This document shows, piece by piece, positions 52,857 through 60,816 of a stretch of 64,000 nucleotides of DNA. Position numbers and translations under genes: made by a program. A model generated the notes under the pieces. The model was not told the origin of the DNA, did no database searches, and worked only from the letters and a program-made list of their open reading frames with translations. Source of the DNA: Acinetobacter gerneri DSM 14967 = CIP 107464 = MTCC 9824 (GTDB lineage Bacteria > Pseudomonadota > Gammaproteobacteria > Pseudomonadales > Moraxellaceae); the NCBI RefSeq assembly GCF_000368565.1, contig NZ_KB849542.1, positions 546,554 to 610,553 on the forward strand. Reading direction: 5' to 3'. How positions within the stretch are numbered: the stretch's first letter is position 1; the number at the start of each line of letters is the position of its first letter.

Positions 52857-53792
52857 ATGACAGAAATCAATCAAAATCATTTAGCACAAATTGAACAAAG
52901 CGTGACTATCGACCAGATCCGTTTAACTGAACGTATTGGTGCACTTAAAGCTACTGAATTTGTTAGAAAATTGGTGACCGTCACCACGATAAAAATGCTA
53001 GCAGAAATCAAAGAAGCTAAACAATACAAAGGCTTAAAGATAATCCTTAATGAAGAACTGGTAACGTCACCAACTTGGGATCAATTTTGCCAACATATTG
53101 GGCTATCTCGTGAAAAAGTCGATGAGGATATTCGTAACCTTGGTGTATTCGGTGAAGACTTTCTCGAAACTTCACAACGTATGAGCTTGGGCTATCGTGA
53201 TCTGCGCAAATTACGCAAGCTAGATGATGCAGAGCGTGAGATTGTGATCAACGGTGAAGCCGTTAAAACAGAAGATCGTGAAAGTCTCATCGACTTGATC
53301 GAAGAAATGTCTGCAAAGCATACCAAAGAAAAAACTTCACTTAAGAAAAAAGTCGAAGACTTGACTGCGGATGTTGATGCCAAAGACAAGATCATCAAAA
53401 CCAAAGATGAAAAGCTCAATAAGCAAGATACAGAGCTGACCAAGCTAAAAAGTCCGCCTGAGATCAGACTACGTGCTGAAACTGAAGATCAAGAGTTAGA
53501 AAAAGCAGCTTTAGAAACTTTAAAGACTGAAAGCATCTTATTGCTCAATGCCACTTTACGATATCAAAATGCCATAAATGGCGTGCTTGATCTTGCTAAC
53601 GATAAAGGTATTCACCAACTTTTTGACCGTGTCGATGAATCAGTTATTGCGACATATCAACGTATTGCACAGTTTACCCAAACATTAGGCATTCAAGTTG
53701 ACTTTGAAAATATGGTCAGCCCTGAGTGGTTATTCCCTCAAATTGAAGATGCTTCTGAAATTGAAGCTTCTGATATGAATTCGGAGATTTAA
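52857..53792 (+). CDS. Early phage protein with central coiled coil, next to transposase
   Basis: 311 residues. A helical N-terminus with a possible DNA-binding part (TWDQFCQHIGLSREKVDEDIRNLG), a coiled coil at about 155-205 (KKVEDLTADVDAKDKIIKTKDEKL), and a helical C-terminus. Two bases separate it from the transposase gene. Found in the same place in BcepMu/B3-type phages; role unknown, perhaps assembly of the transposition complex. Confidence 0.7.
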   Translation: MTEINQNHLAQIEQSVTIDQIRLTERIGALKATEFVRKLVTVTTIKMLAEIKEAKQYKGLKIILNEELVTSPTWDQFCQHIGLSREKVDEDIRNLGVFGEDFLETSQRMSLGYRDLRKLRKLDDAEREIVINGEAVKTEDRESLIDLIEEMSAKHTKEKTSLKKKVEDLTADVDAKDKIIKTKDEKLNKQDTELTKLKSPPEIRLRAETEDQELEKAALETLKTESILLLNATLRYQNAINGVLDLANDKGIHQLFDRVDESVIATYQRIAQFTQTLGIQVDFENMVSPEWLFPQIEDASEIEASDMNSEI

Positions 53793-53794
53793 CC

Positions 53795-55540
53795 ATGACA
53801 AGCCCAAATCTAGCCGAACTTGACTATTTGCGCCAAATTGCCGCAGAGCTTACCGAAGCTGGTCACGGTAAGAAAGGGGCAATTGTCGAGCGTGCAAAGC
53901 TACATTTAAACGTCAGCCATGCTGAGCTTTACAGACGACTTGAAAAAGTTGGTTTTAAGTCAGAACGTAAAGCACGTAGTGATAAAGGCAAATCCGTTGT
54001 TACACAGGAAGCAGCCGAGTTGGTCGGCGGCTTGGTTTTGGCTGCACAAAGTAAATTGGGTAAAAAACGCTTACCAATCAACATCGCATTGGAAATGGCT
54101 CAAGACAACGGTAAAGCGCCCAAAGTTTCAGCGGCAACGATGGGACGTATGATGAAACAGTTCTATTGCCACCCTGCGCAATTGAGCACACCGACTGCCC
54201 ACCAACAACAGCGTTCGCTTCACCCAAACCATGTTTGGCAATGTGACGCATCAGTCTGCGTGGTGTTCTATTTAAAGAAATCTGGTTTATGTGTAATGGA
54301 CGAACGTCAGTTCTACAAAAACAAACCAGCCAATTTAAAGAAAATTGAAAAAGAACGAGTGATTCGCTATGTCATCACAGATCACACTTCGGGTTCTATT
54401 TACTTTGAGTATGTATGGCGTTCTGAAAATAGCGAAAACCTAACCAATGTTTTTTTCAATGCAATTCACCAACGTAGTTTGCAAGAACCTATGCATGGCG
54501 TTCCTTTTATCTTTTATGTAGACAAAGGTTCTGCCAACACATCGGGATTGTTTGAAAACTTACTTGAGCGTTTAAGTGTCAAATTTATTGCACATGAAAC
54601 CAATAATAGTCGTGCCAAGGGTCAAGTCGAGCAAGCCAATAACCTGATTGAAACGCAGTATGAATCAACTTTGACTTTTAAAGACATAAAAAGCCTAGAG
54701 GAGCTTAATGCTGATGCCACTAAATGGCGTGTCATGTTCAATGAAGTAAAAGTACATAGTCGTACCAAACGTACACGCAACCAAGTTTGGCAGATGATCA
54801 AACCTGAACAATTACGCAAAGCACCACCGATTGAAATGTGCCGTGAACTTGTAACGACAAATCCTGTTTCACGTGTGGTCAAAGGTGATTTAACGATCCA
54901 ATTTACCATTAAAGGATACAACGAATCCTTTTATAGCGTTCGCCATATTGAAGACATATATGTTGGTGCAAAAGTTGATGTGGTGATCAACCCATATCAA
55001 GCACCTAACGTCGATATCTTATTTAAAAACAGCAATGGCGAATTAAAAATCTATACCTGTTCACCAGATCAAACCGATATGTTCGGACAACTTTTGGCAT
55101 CGCCTGCTATTGGTGAAGAAGTTGAAAGTATGCCTGACAGCAAAATTGATCAAGCACGTAAACGCATACAGAAACAGGCTTATAACGCAGATACACAAGC
55201 CGAAGTTGACAAGGCGATCAAAAAGCGTGTGCCAGCATATCAAGGTCAGATTGATCCAAATGCCCATATTACCAAGCACCAAGTACCAGAGTATTTACCA
55301 CGTGCTGGTGAGCAAATGACCACAGCATCTCAACGTCGACAACTTGCACCACTCAACTGGGTACAAGCAGCAAAAGCCATCCGTGGATTTATTGGTAATG
55401 CTTGGAATGGTACTGAACACATGCAAATGCTTAAAACCACTTATCCAAATGGTGAAATCCCACAGGAAGATATTCCATTTTGGGTAGAGCGCATTCAGTC
55501 TGGCAACAACAAACCAAAATTAAAAGTAGTTGGAGAATAA
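53795..55540 (+). CDS. DDE transposase (MuA/TnsB-like)
   Basis: 581 residues. Inserts and replicates the phage by transposition. N-terminal helix-turn-helix region (about 25-65), then the rve integrase core: WQCDAS (Asp151), FYVDKGSANTS (Asp243) and KGQVEQANN (Glu279), the DDE triad. C-terminal Mu-type beta-barrel part (TIQFTIKGYNESFYSVRHIE). Belongs to the BcepMu/Tn552-type branch rather than classical MuA by its length and core. A 6-bp target duplication was seen at the prophage ends. Confidence 0.92.
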   Translation: MTSPNLAELDYLRQIAAELTEAGHGKKGAIVERAKLHLNVSHAELYRRLEKVGFKSERKARSDKGKSVVTQEAAELVGGLVLAAQSKLGKKRLPINIALEMAQDNGKAPKVSAATMGRMMKQFYCHPAQLSTPTAHQQQRSLHPNHVWQCDASVCVVFYLKKSGLCVMDERQFYKNKPANLKKIEKERVIRYVITDHTSGSIYFEYVWRSENSENLTNVFFNAIHQRSLQEPMHGVPFIFYVDKGSANTSGLFENLLERLSVKFIAHETNNSRAKGQVEQANNLIETQYESTLTFKDIKSLEELNADATKWRVMFNEVKVHSRTKRTRNQVWQMIKPEQLRKAPPIEMCRELVTTNPVSRVVKGDLTIQFTIKGYNESFYSVRHIEDIYVGAKVDVVINPYQAPNVDILFKNSNGELKIYTCSPDQTDMFGQLLASPAIGEEVESMPDSKIDQARKRIQKQAYNADTQAEVDKAIKKRVPAYQGQIDPNAHITKHQVPEYLPRAGEQMTTASQRRQLAPLNWVQAAKAIRGFIGNAWNGTEHMQMLKTTYPNGEIPQEDIPFWVERIQSGNNKPKLKVVGE

Positions 55541-55543
55541 ACC

Positions 55544-56731
55544 ATGAGTACTTTTAAAGAACTACTTGATGAGCAATCTATTTCACAAACATGGATTGCA
55601 AAAAAATTAGGATTTAGCCCAGCGACGATTAACAAAATTGTCAAATATGGCGATTATCCGAAAAAAAATGCTGCTCAACTCAAGCAACAAATCATCGAAC
55701 TTTTAGTCACTAAAGGTTTTAACCAAGACCAAATTTTAACAGCAATGGATGCTGTACAACTCAACTCTGAAAACGACCAAGCCTCGGATGTTGAGCGTAC
55801 AGCTACCCCAACTGACCAGAAGGAGCAATTAATGCTACTACGAAAACAGACCTTAACTCCAGCGGCTAAGAAGCAATTTATGCTATTTAAAAATATTTTT
55901 ACCGAAGATATTCGTAATGCTGCGGAACTTTATAACAATTCAGACATTAATTATGTCCGTGAGTCAATGTGGCAGGCAGCAAAAGGCAATACTTCTTTTA
56001 TTGCTGTTGTTGGTCAATCAGGTTCAGGAAAAACTACGTTACGAGAAGAACTTCATGATCGTATTGAGCGTGAAAATGAACCTGTCATTATTATTGAACC
56101 TTACGTATTAGCGACTGAAGACAGTGATACTAAAGGTAAGACCTTAAAATCTCTTCACATTGCAGAAGCAATACTTTCAGCTCTTGCACCAAGTACCAAT
56201 GCAAAACGTTCACCTGAAGCACGTTTTCGCCAAATTCATAATTTATTAAAAGAATCGAGTCGAGCGGGTCAGCATCATTTACTAATTATTGAAGAGGCAC
56301 ATAGTCTTCCAATTCCAACATTGAAGCACCTTAAGCGTTTTATTGAGCTTAAAAATGGGTTTACACCTTTGATGAGCATCATCCTTATTGGTCAGGATGA
56401 ACTCAAAATCAAACTCGCTGAAAATAATCCAGAGGTTCGCGAAGTGGTGCAACGCTGTGAAATTGTGACACTTGAGCCATTTACTCAAACAGCTTTGGTC
56501 GAATATTTACAGCATCGTTGCAACACAGCGGGTCGCAATCTTTCAGATTTTATTGATGAATCTGGCATAGATGCTATTTGCGCAAAATTAACCCGAAATG
56601 TGGGTCGTAACAACCAAAGTGAAAGTCTTTTATATCCACTTGCAGTGGGTAACTTGATCACTGGTGCACTTAATGTTGCAGCTGAACTCGGTGAAAAAGT
56701 TGTCACAGGTGATCTTGTAAAGGAAGTGTAG
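55544..56731 (+). CDS. MuB-like AAA ATPase (target selection)
   Basis: 395 residues. N-terminal lambda-type HTH (ISQTWIAKKLGFSPATINKIVKYGDYPKK), AAA core with Walker A GQSGSGKT (157-164) and Walker B HLLIIEEAH. It delivers target DNA to the transposase and guards phage ends from self-insertion. It starts 3 bp after the transposase stop. Confidence 0.92.
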   Translation: MSTFKELLDEQSISQTWIAKKLGFSPATINKIVKYGDYPKKNAAQLKQQIIELLVTKGFNQDQILTAMDAVQLNSENDQASDVERTATPTDQKEQLMLLRKQTLTPAAKKQFMLFKNIFTEDIRNAAELYNNSDINYVRESMWQAAKGNTSFIAVVGQSGSGKTTLREELHDRIERENEPVIIIEPYVLATEDSDTKGKTLKSLHIAEAILSALAPSTNAKRSPEARFRQIHNLLKESSRAGQHHLLIIEEAHSLPIPTLKHLKRFIELKNGFTPLMSIILIGQDELKIKLAENNPEVREVVQRCEIVTLEPFTQTALVEYLQHRCNTAGRNLSDFIDESGIDAICAKLTRNVGRNNQSESLLYPLAVGNLITGALNVAAELGEKVVTGDLVKEV

Positions 56732-56733
56732 AT

Positions 56734-56820
56734 ATGGAGCTGAATTTAAAAAATGCTTTGATATTTTGCATTTTGTTTTGGGTCGCTGTCATTGGCTTCA
56801 TATATGGAATGATTAAATGA
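56734..56820 (+). CDS. Very small membrane protein
   Basis: 28 residues, almost all a hydrophobic helix (ALIFCILFWVAVIGFIYG). It starts 2 bp after the MuB-like stop and its TGA overlaps the next ATG. The coupling suggests a real gene. Confidence 0.5.
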   Translation: MELNLKNALIFCILFWVAVIGFIYGMIK

Positions 56821-57017
56821 AATTCAAAGACTTTTTTGGAGAAATGACGAAGTTTAGAGCATTCAGTTATTTCATTTTATTGAATGCAATTTCCATGCTG
56901 GGAGCTGTAGTCCATAAAGATTTTAATAGCACAGTTTTTTGGTTTTTTATTCTTGTCTGTGGTTGTTTTATTTATGAAATAACCACCCCAAAAACACAAA
57001 ACAAAAGGAAAAAATAA
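56817..57017 (+). CDS. Small two-span membrane protein
   Basis: 66 residues with two spans (SYFILLNAISMLGAVV, VFWFFILVCGCFIYEI) and a basic C-terminus. ATGA and TAATGG junctions couple it to both neighbours. Unknown function. Confidence 0.6.
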   Translation: MKFKDFFGEMTKFRAFSYFILLNAISMLGAVVHKDFNSTVFWFFILVCGCFIYEITTPKTQNKRKK

Positions 57018-57229
57018 TGGTGGATTTAGTTGATATGGCAGAAGAATTTCGGGACTTTCAACTGCAACAAAACATCAATGCACGTGCTCAGTTTGAAACT
57101 GAAAGCAATCTTGATTGTGATGACTGCGGTGAAGAAATTCCTGAACAACGTCGGGCGTTAAAAGGTGTAACACGTTGCATCACATGCCAAACAAAGTTTG
57201 AAGCTCAGCAAAAACATTTTAGAGGATAG
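57017..57229 (+). CDS. DksA/TraR-type zinc-finger protein
   Basis: 70 residues. CDDCGEEIPEQRRALKGVTRCITCQ is the C4 zinc finger of the DksA/TraR family. The DksA coiled coil is shortened, as in TraR and phage forms that bind RNA polymerase. It may reset host transcription in early infection. Confidence 0.88.
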   Translation: MVDLVDMAEEFRDFQLQQNINARAQFETESNLDCDDCGEEIPEQRRALKGVTRCITCQTKFEAQQKHFRG

Positions 57230-57235
57230 TTTTTT

Positions 57236-57874
57236 ATGAATATGCAAATCCAAATCCCTGAAGGTTACTGGGAAAATTCACAAGGTGCATTAGTACCTGA
57301 AACCAATGTCAAAGAGATTGACAAATTACGCGACCAGACAGTACGTCGCGTGTGGGAGAAAGCGGAAGCGATCAACAAAGCTTTGGCAGAGTTTAAAGAA
57401 AGCGCCTTTGCTGATATTGCCACATTTATTCAAATTTCAGCGGATCAATACAATGCCAAGCTAGGTGGTAATAAAGGAAATGTTTCCCTAATTACATTTG
57501 ATGGTCGGTACAAAATTCAACGCAACTTTGCTGAACGCATTGTTTTTGATGAGCGTTTACATGCAGCAAAAATCTTGATCGATGATTGTCTTAAAGAATG
57601 GACAGCCGATGGTCGGGATGAAATCAAAGCCATCATCAACAATGCATTCAACGTCGATAAAAAAGGAGAAATCAGTACAACCCGTGTTTTAGGACTAAAG
57701 AAAATCGAAATTAGCCACCCTAAATGGCTCGAAGCAATGCAAGCCATTACTGACAGCATCAACATTGCTGGCAGCAAATCATATTTACGTTTTTACCAAC
57801 GCAATGATGACACAGGCGAATATGAGCCAATGTCACTCGATATTGCATCTATCAAAACTAAGGAAACTAACTAA
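57236..57874 (+). CDS. DUF3164 protein
   Basis: 212 residues. DUF3164 family of Mu-like phages: IPEGYWENSQGALVPE, LVRDQTVR-like helix and NVSLITFDGRYKIQRN. Sits in the semi-essential early region. A DNA-interacting or sulphate-like role is undefined; function unknown. Overlaps the HU start by 1 bp. Confidence 0.85.
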   Translation: MNMQIQIPEGYWENSQGALVPETNVKEIDKLRDQTVRRVWEKAEAINKALAEFKESAFADIATFIQISADQYNAKLGGNKGNVSLITFDGRYKIQRNFAERIVFDERLHAAKILIDDCLKEWTADGRDEIKAIINNAFNVDKKGEISTTRVLGLKKIEISHPKWLEAMQAITDSINIAGSKSYLRFYQRNDDTGEYEPMSLDIASIKTKETN

Positions 57875-58146
57875 TGAACAAGTCTGAACTTATTGAACAC
57901 ATCGCTCAATCAGCGGGTATCAACAAAACCCAAGCAACAGCTGCTCTTCAAGCATTTGAAACAGGTGTGATTGACACCTTAGCAAACGGTGGAACAGTAG
58001 AACTAAAAGGCTTTGGTACTTTTAAAATTACAGAACGTGCAGAGCGTAATGGTCGTAATCCCCAAACAGGTGAAACGCTTGTGATTCCAGCATCTAAAGC
58101 ACCAACGTTTAAAGCAGGTTCAAAATTTAAAGAGGCGGTGAACTAA
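57874..58146 (+). CDS. Phage-encoded HU-type DNA-bending protein
   Basis: 90 residues. Full HU/IHF fold: MNKSELIEHIAQSAGINKTQA, the GFGTF turn, and the GRNPQTGETLVIPA beta arm. Mu transposition needs HU/IHF to fold the ends, so a copy in the transposition operon may make this phage less reliant on the host. Confidence 0.95.
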   Translation: MNKSELIEHIAQSAGINKTQATAALQAFETGVIDTLANGGTVELKGFGTFKITERAERNGRNPQTGETLVIPASKAPTFKAGSKFKEAVN

Positions 58147-58161
58147 AGGAGATTAAAAGTT

Positions 58162-58338
58162 ATGGGTATTTGTGTGAGTCGCAATATTAACGGTATTTCC
58201 ATTAATGCAAGTGAGTATCTCTTAGACGATGACGACAATGTAAAAAAGTTTTTAGATGAAGATATAGCTAAAAAATATCTGATTGATCAAGGGTTTAATG
58301 ATGAGGATATTTACTGGATGAAGTTTGAGGCAATTTAA
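58162..58338 (+). CDS. Small acidic phage protein
   Basis: 58 residues, beta-rich then acidic (MGICVSRNINGISINASEYLLDDDDNVKKFLDED). Ribosome site AAGGAGATT is close upstream. No family recognised; anti-host small proteins are common at such sites. Confidence 0.6.
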   Translation: MGICVSRNINGISINASEYLLDDDDNVKKFLDEDIAKKYLIDQGFNDEDIYWMKFEAI

Positions 58339-58343
58339 GCGAA

Positions 58344-58386
58344 ACACAGGCATTCGTGCCTGTGTCTGCTGGATGTCGTGATCCAG
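58344..58386 (+). promoter_or_regulatory. Two strong hairpins in the early transcript
   Basis: First: ACACAGGCA-TTCG-TGCCTGTGT (9 bp, tetraloop). Second: CTGGAT-GTCGTG-ATCCAG. They lie four bases apart in the 138-bp gap between two early genes, with no T-run, so not a classic terminator. Could be an RNA processing or protein-binding site. Confidence 0.7.
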
Positions 58387-58411
58387 TACTGACGAGCAGC
58401 GAGAGATATAA

Positions 58412-58459
58412 ATGATTGAAATTAAAGATTTAGATAAATTACCGCCTGAGGTGGTTTAA
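58412..58459 (+). CDS. Possible 15-residue leader-type peptide
   Basis: MIEIKDLDKLPPEVV, right after the hairpin pair and 17 bp before the DUF2786 gene. GCGAGAGAT upstream may be a weak ribosome site. Might control the gene that follows. Confidence 0.25.
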   Translation: MIEIKDLDKLPPEVV

Positions 58460-58476
58460 AGTTTAGGAGAAGTTTC

Positions 58477-59214
58477 ATGAATAAAAAGGAAATTATAGAA
58501 AAGATTAAAAAGTGTTTGGCACTTAGTAAATCGGCTAATCAACACGAGGCAGCTACAGCTTTACGCCAAGCTCAAGCACTGATGGAGAAATATAATATCG
58601 ATGCGGATGATGCTGCATTACTCGGCATTGTAAATGCTGAAATTCTTGGTAGTGGTTCACAAAAGCCACCAGTTTTTGAATCAATGCTTGCACAGTCAAT
58701 TGCGAAGTTAATGGACTGTAAAGTATTTCTTAGCTACCAAATCAATGAAACTGCCTCAACTTCTAAGATTGTTGCTGTTTGGCATTTTGCTGGTTTTGAT
58801 CCAGCACCTGAAATCGCAAGTTATGCCTTTAATGTCTTATATCGTCAATTAAAAAAAGCACGTACCACATTCATTAATACATCTTTAAAGCGAGTTCAAA
58901 TTCGAGCAAATAAAGTAAAAAGAGCAGATATGTTTTGTGAGGGTTGGGTTATAGAAGCGTCTGAGCAAGCTTGGCGCATCAAACCCAACATAGAAAAGCT
59001 TAAACAAATAGAAGTTCATATCAAGAAAACAACTGAGTTGACCACATTTAAGCCCAAGAATCGAAATGAGAAAACTCGTGATTCTAGTCGAAGCAGAAAT
59101 GACTATTGGTCTGGTCGTCAGGCTGGTAAAGATGCCCAAATCAATCATGGTATGAATGCTGGGACGAAACTTAAGGGAATATGCCATGAAGACAATACGC
59201 ATTACAAATGCTGA
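58477..59214 (+). CDS. DUF2786 protein
   Basis: 245 residues. EKIKKCLALSKSANQHEAATALRQAQALMEKYNI is DUF2786, followed by a soluble middle with CKVFLSYQ and VLYRQLKKAR. A basic C-terminus. Common in phage early regions; molecular role not known. Its end overlaps the next gene. Confidence 0.85.
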   Translation: MNKKEIIEKIKKCLALSKSANQHEAATALRQAQALMEKYNIDADDAALLGIVNAEILGSGSQKPPVFESMLAQSIAKLMDCKVFLSYQINETASTSKIVAVWHFAGFDPAPEIASYAFNVLYRQLKKARTTFINTSLKRVQIRANKVKRADMFCEGWVIEASEQAWRIKPNIEKLKQIEVHIKKTTELTTFKPKNRNEKTRDSSRSRNDYWSGRQAGKDAQINHGMNAGTKLKGICHEDNTHYKC

Positions 59215-59479
59215 ACTAGCGATGATTGAACAACATCGCCAATCTATTAAACATAAGAAAGCAACCGATAGATTTCGTAAAGAGGTTTTAAAGCTTGCAT
59301 TCGAATTCAAACAGTATCTTGAAAGAGAACATATGCATCCTAGCTTTAGTGAGTTCATTAATTGTTTTGACCCACCTGCCAGTAACATCAATAAATTGAA
59401 ATATGAAGCAGTTAAAAGCGTCTTCGACGCAGTCAACTCAATTGAAATCCCAAAAAATTTCAATCAATTAGGAGCTTGA
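59186..59479 (+). CDS. Helical early phage protein
   Basis: 97 residues from the ATG at 59186 (AAGGGAAT upstream); the longer frame is unlikely. Charged helices (AELAMIEQHRQSIKHKKATDRFRKEV). Overlaps the previous gene by 29 bp. Not recognised. Confidence 0.6.
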   Translation: MKTIRITNAELAMIEQHRQSIKHKKATDRFRKEVLKLAFEFKQYLEREHMHPSFSEFINCFDPPASNINKLKYEAVKSVFDAVNSIEIPKNFNQLGA

Positions 59480-59480
59480 A

Positions 59481-59693
59481 ATGGGTAAATTCCTACTTGG
59501 TTTTATTATCGCTTGGTATTTATGCCATAGATTTACTCACATCATGATTGCTTCAGAGTGTGAGCGTTTAGGGGGATTTTTTGTCGGTTCAAAAACGTAT
59601 AAATGCCATTTGGTAACAGAACTTCAAAAAGGTTCCTCTGTACCTGCGGCAATTTTAGAAGCGGAACAAGGGGTTAAAAATGAAGTTCAATAA
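59481..59693 (+). CDS. Small single-span membrane protein
   Basis: 70 residues. N-terminal span (FLLGFIIAWYLCHRFTHI), a CERLGGFFVGSKTYKCHL loop with paired Cys, then a charged tail. Overlaps GemA by 14 bp. Found in the same place in related Mu-like phages, from memory. Role unknown. Confidence 0.6.
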   Translation: MGKFLLGFIIAWYLCHRFTHIMIASECERLGGFFVGSKTYKCHLVTELQKGSSVPAAILEAEQGVKNEVQ

Positions 59694-60120
59694 AAAAGCA
59701 AAACTGATCCAGCTCATACATATTGGTAAATCACAGCTTGGACTTGATGATGAACTATATCGTGAAGTACTCGAAAGCTGCACAGGTAAAACCAGTTCAA
59801 AGCTTCTATCTATTCCACAGCTTGAAGCAGTACTGGACCGCCTTAAACAACTCGGTTTTGAGGTTGATTCAAAAAATAAAACTGGTGTTAAAAACTTAGC
59901 GAGTGACGATCAAAGTAAATTGATCCGTCATTTATGGTTGCGTCTGCATGAAACTGGTGCAGTTAAAAATGGTAGCGAATTGGCTTTAGCCAAATTTGTT
60001 GAAAATCGCTTAGGTGTAAGTGCACTTCAATTTCTAAGCACTGAACATGCCAGCATGATCATCAATCATTTGCGCCAATGGTGTAATCGCATTGGACTAG
60101 ACCGTTTAACTCCAGCCTAA
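59680..60120 (+). CDS. gemA: GemA / Mu gp16-family regulator
   Basis: 146 residues. KAKLIQLIHIGKSQLGLDDELYREVLESCTGKTSSKLLSIPQLEAVLDRLKQLGF is the DUF1018/gp16 block. In Mu, GemA changes host gene expression and DNA supercoiling. Followed by a hairpin terminator. Confidence 0.9.
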   Translation: MKFNKKAKLIQLIHIGKSQLGLDDELYREVLESCTGKTSSKLLSIPQLEAVLDRLKQLGFEVDSKNKTGVKNLASDDQSKLIRHLWLRLHETGAVKNGSELALAKFVENRLGVSALQFLSTEHASMIINHLRQWCNRIGLDRLTPA

Positions 60121-60127
60121 AAAAGAA

Positions 60128-60157
60128 AAAAGCCCGTGACTGCAATCACGAGCTTTT
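60128..60157 (+). terminator. Terminator after gemA
   Basis: AAAAGC-CCGTGA, 6-base loop, TCACG-A-GCTTTT: an 11-bp stem with one mismatch, ending in four T. It should end most early transcription before the Mor-like gene. Confidence 0.75.
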
Positions 60158-60228
60158 CAAATTCCACAACCATCCCGACCAGAGGACGATTTAAGCAACT
60201 ATAACATAGATTTTTATGAGGTAAAACT

Positions 60229-60687
60229 ATGGCTTATCGTCCACATATCATTGATGCGCAAGAAATACTTTCTGACGAAGAAATCATCTGCTTAATGCCT
60301 AAGAGCTTTGTTTTTGTAGCTCAATTGATCGGCATTGAGGCAGCATTACAATTAATAAAAGCCTATGGTGGCACAACGATCTTTATTCCATCGCAGCATG
60401 GCATGAACATAAATCATGACATCACTCAAAACATCAGTTTAAAAAACCTTAAATTACTCGCTGCACAACTCGGCAACACAACTATAGAAGTACCGACTGG
60501 CATATCAATAACAGTCGCTATGCGTAACCGTATGATCCGTAATCAAGCCTCAAAAGAATCTAAAGCGAAACTAGCCCGTAAATTTGATGTGACTGTTAGA
60601 ACGATCAGATCGGTTGTAAATGGCGAAGAAAAGCTTAAAATGAACGAAGACAGAAACCTAGATTTATTTGAAAATGGCGGATTCTAG
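60229..60687 (+). CDS. Mor/C-family transcription activator
   Basis: 152 residues. Mor/C family: AQLIGIEAALQLIKAYGGTTIFIP is the dimerisation part, and AKLARKFDVTVRTIRSVVN the helix-turn-helix. It is the only such protein in the phage and therefore the likely activator of the five dyad-bearing late promoters, combining the roles of Mu Mor and C. Its stop lies in a terminator hairpin. Confidence 0.9.
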   Translation: MAYRPHIIDAQEILSDEEIICLMPKSFVFVAQLIGIEAALQLIKAYGGTTIFIPSQHGMNINHDITQNISLKNLKLLAAQLGNTTIEVPTGISITVAMRNRMIRNQASKESKAKLARKFDVTVRTIRSVVNGEEKLKMNEDRNLDLFENGGF

Positions 60688-60704
60688 TCCGCCTTTATTA
60701 TTTC
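60676..60704 (+). terminator. Terminator overlapping the end of the activator gene
   Basis: GGCGGA-TTCTAG-TCCGCC then TTTATTATTT. The TAG in the loop is the stop codon of the activator gene. Typical intrinsic terminator at the end of the right arm. Confidence 0.88.
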
Positions 60705-60731
60705 ACTGGTCGCAATGGTATTTCAAAACTC

Positions 60732-60810
60732 ATCCCATTCAATCCCAACTTATCCCACTCAATCCCATAATTATCTCATTACTTACTCTAGGTTATATAG
60801 TTAGATATCA
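60732..60810. promoter_or_regulatory. Right prophage end with ATCCCA sites at 10-bp spacing
   Basis: ATCCCA at 60732, 60742, 60752 and 60762, and ATCTCA at 60773. The exact 10-bp phase puts them on one face of the helix. The terminal sequence is ATATCA. Probable transposase sites (attR), perhaps bound by more subunits than the left end. Confidence 0.65.
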
Positions 60811-60816
60811 AACTTA
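60811..60816. repeat. Prophage target-site duplication, right copy (AACTTA)
   Basis: Same six bases as at 24464-24469. Confidence 0.88.

Larger units (their letters stand above)
24470..60810. mobile_element. Complete Mu-like transposable prophage, 36.3 kb
   Basis: Ends are inverted TGAT...ATCA, flanked by a 6-bp duplication. It carries transposase, MuB-like ATPase, repressor, Ner-like protein, GemA, Mor-family activator, lysis genes, Mu-type terminase, portal, head and contractile tail modules. Early genes run right (plus) and late genes run left (minus), as in BcepMu-type phages and unlike Mu itself. All core modules are present. The one structural oddity is the split tail sheath gene, so the phage may or may not be active. 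Confidence 0.93.

Noticed and set aside
53192..53443. 83-codon minus-strand ORF
   Set aside because: Antisense to the coiled coil of the early phage protein; low-complexity Ser/Leu translation.
58885..59463. 192-codon minus-strand ORF
   Set aside because: Spans two well-supported plus-strand early genes and has no ribosome site or family.
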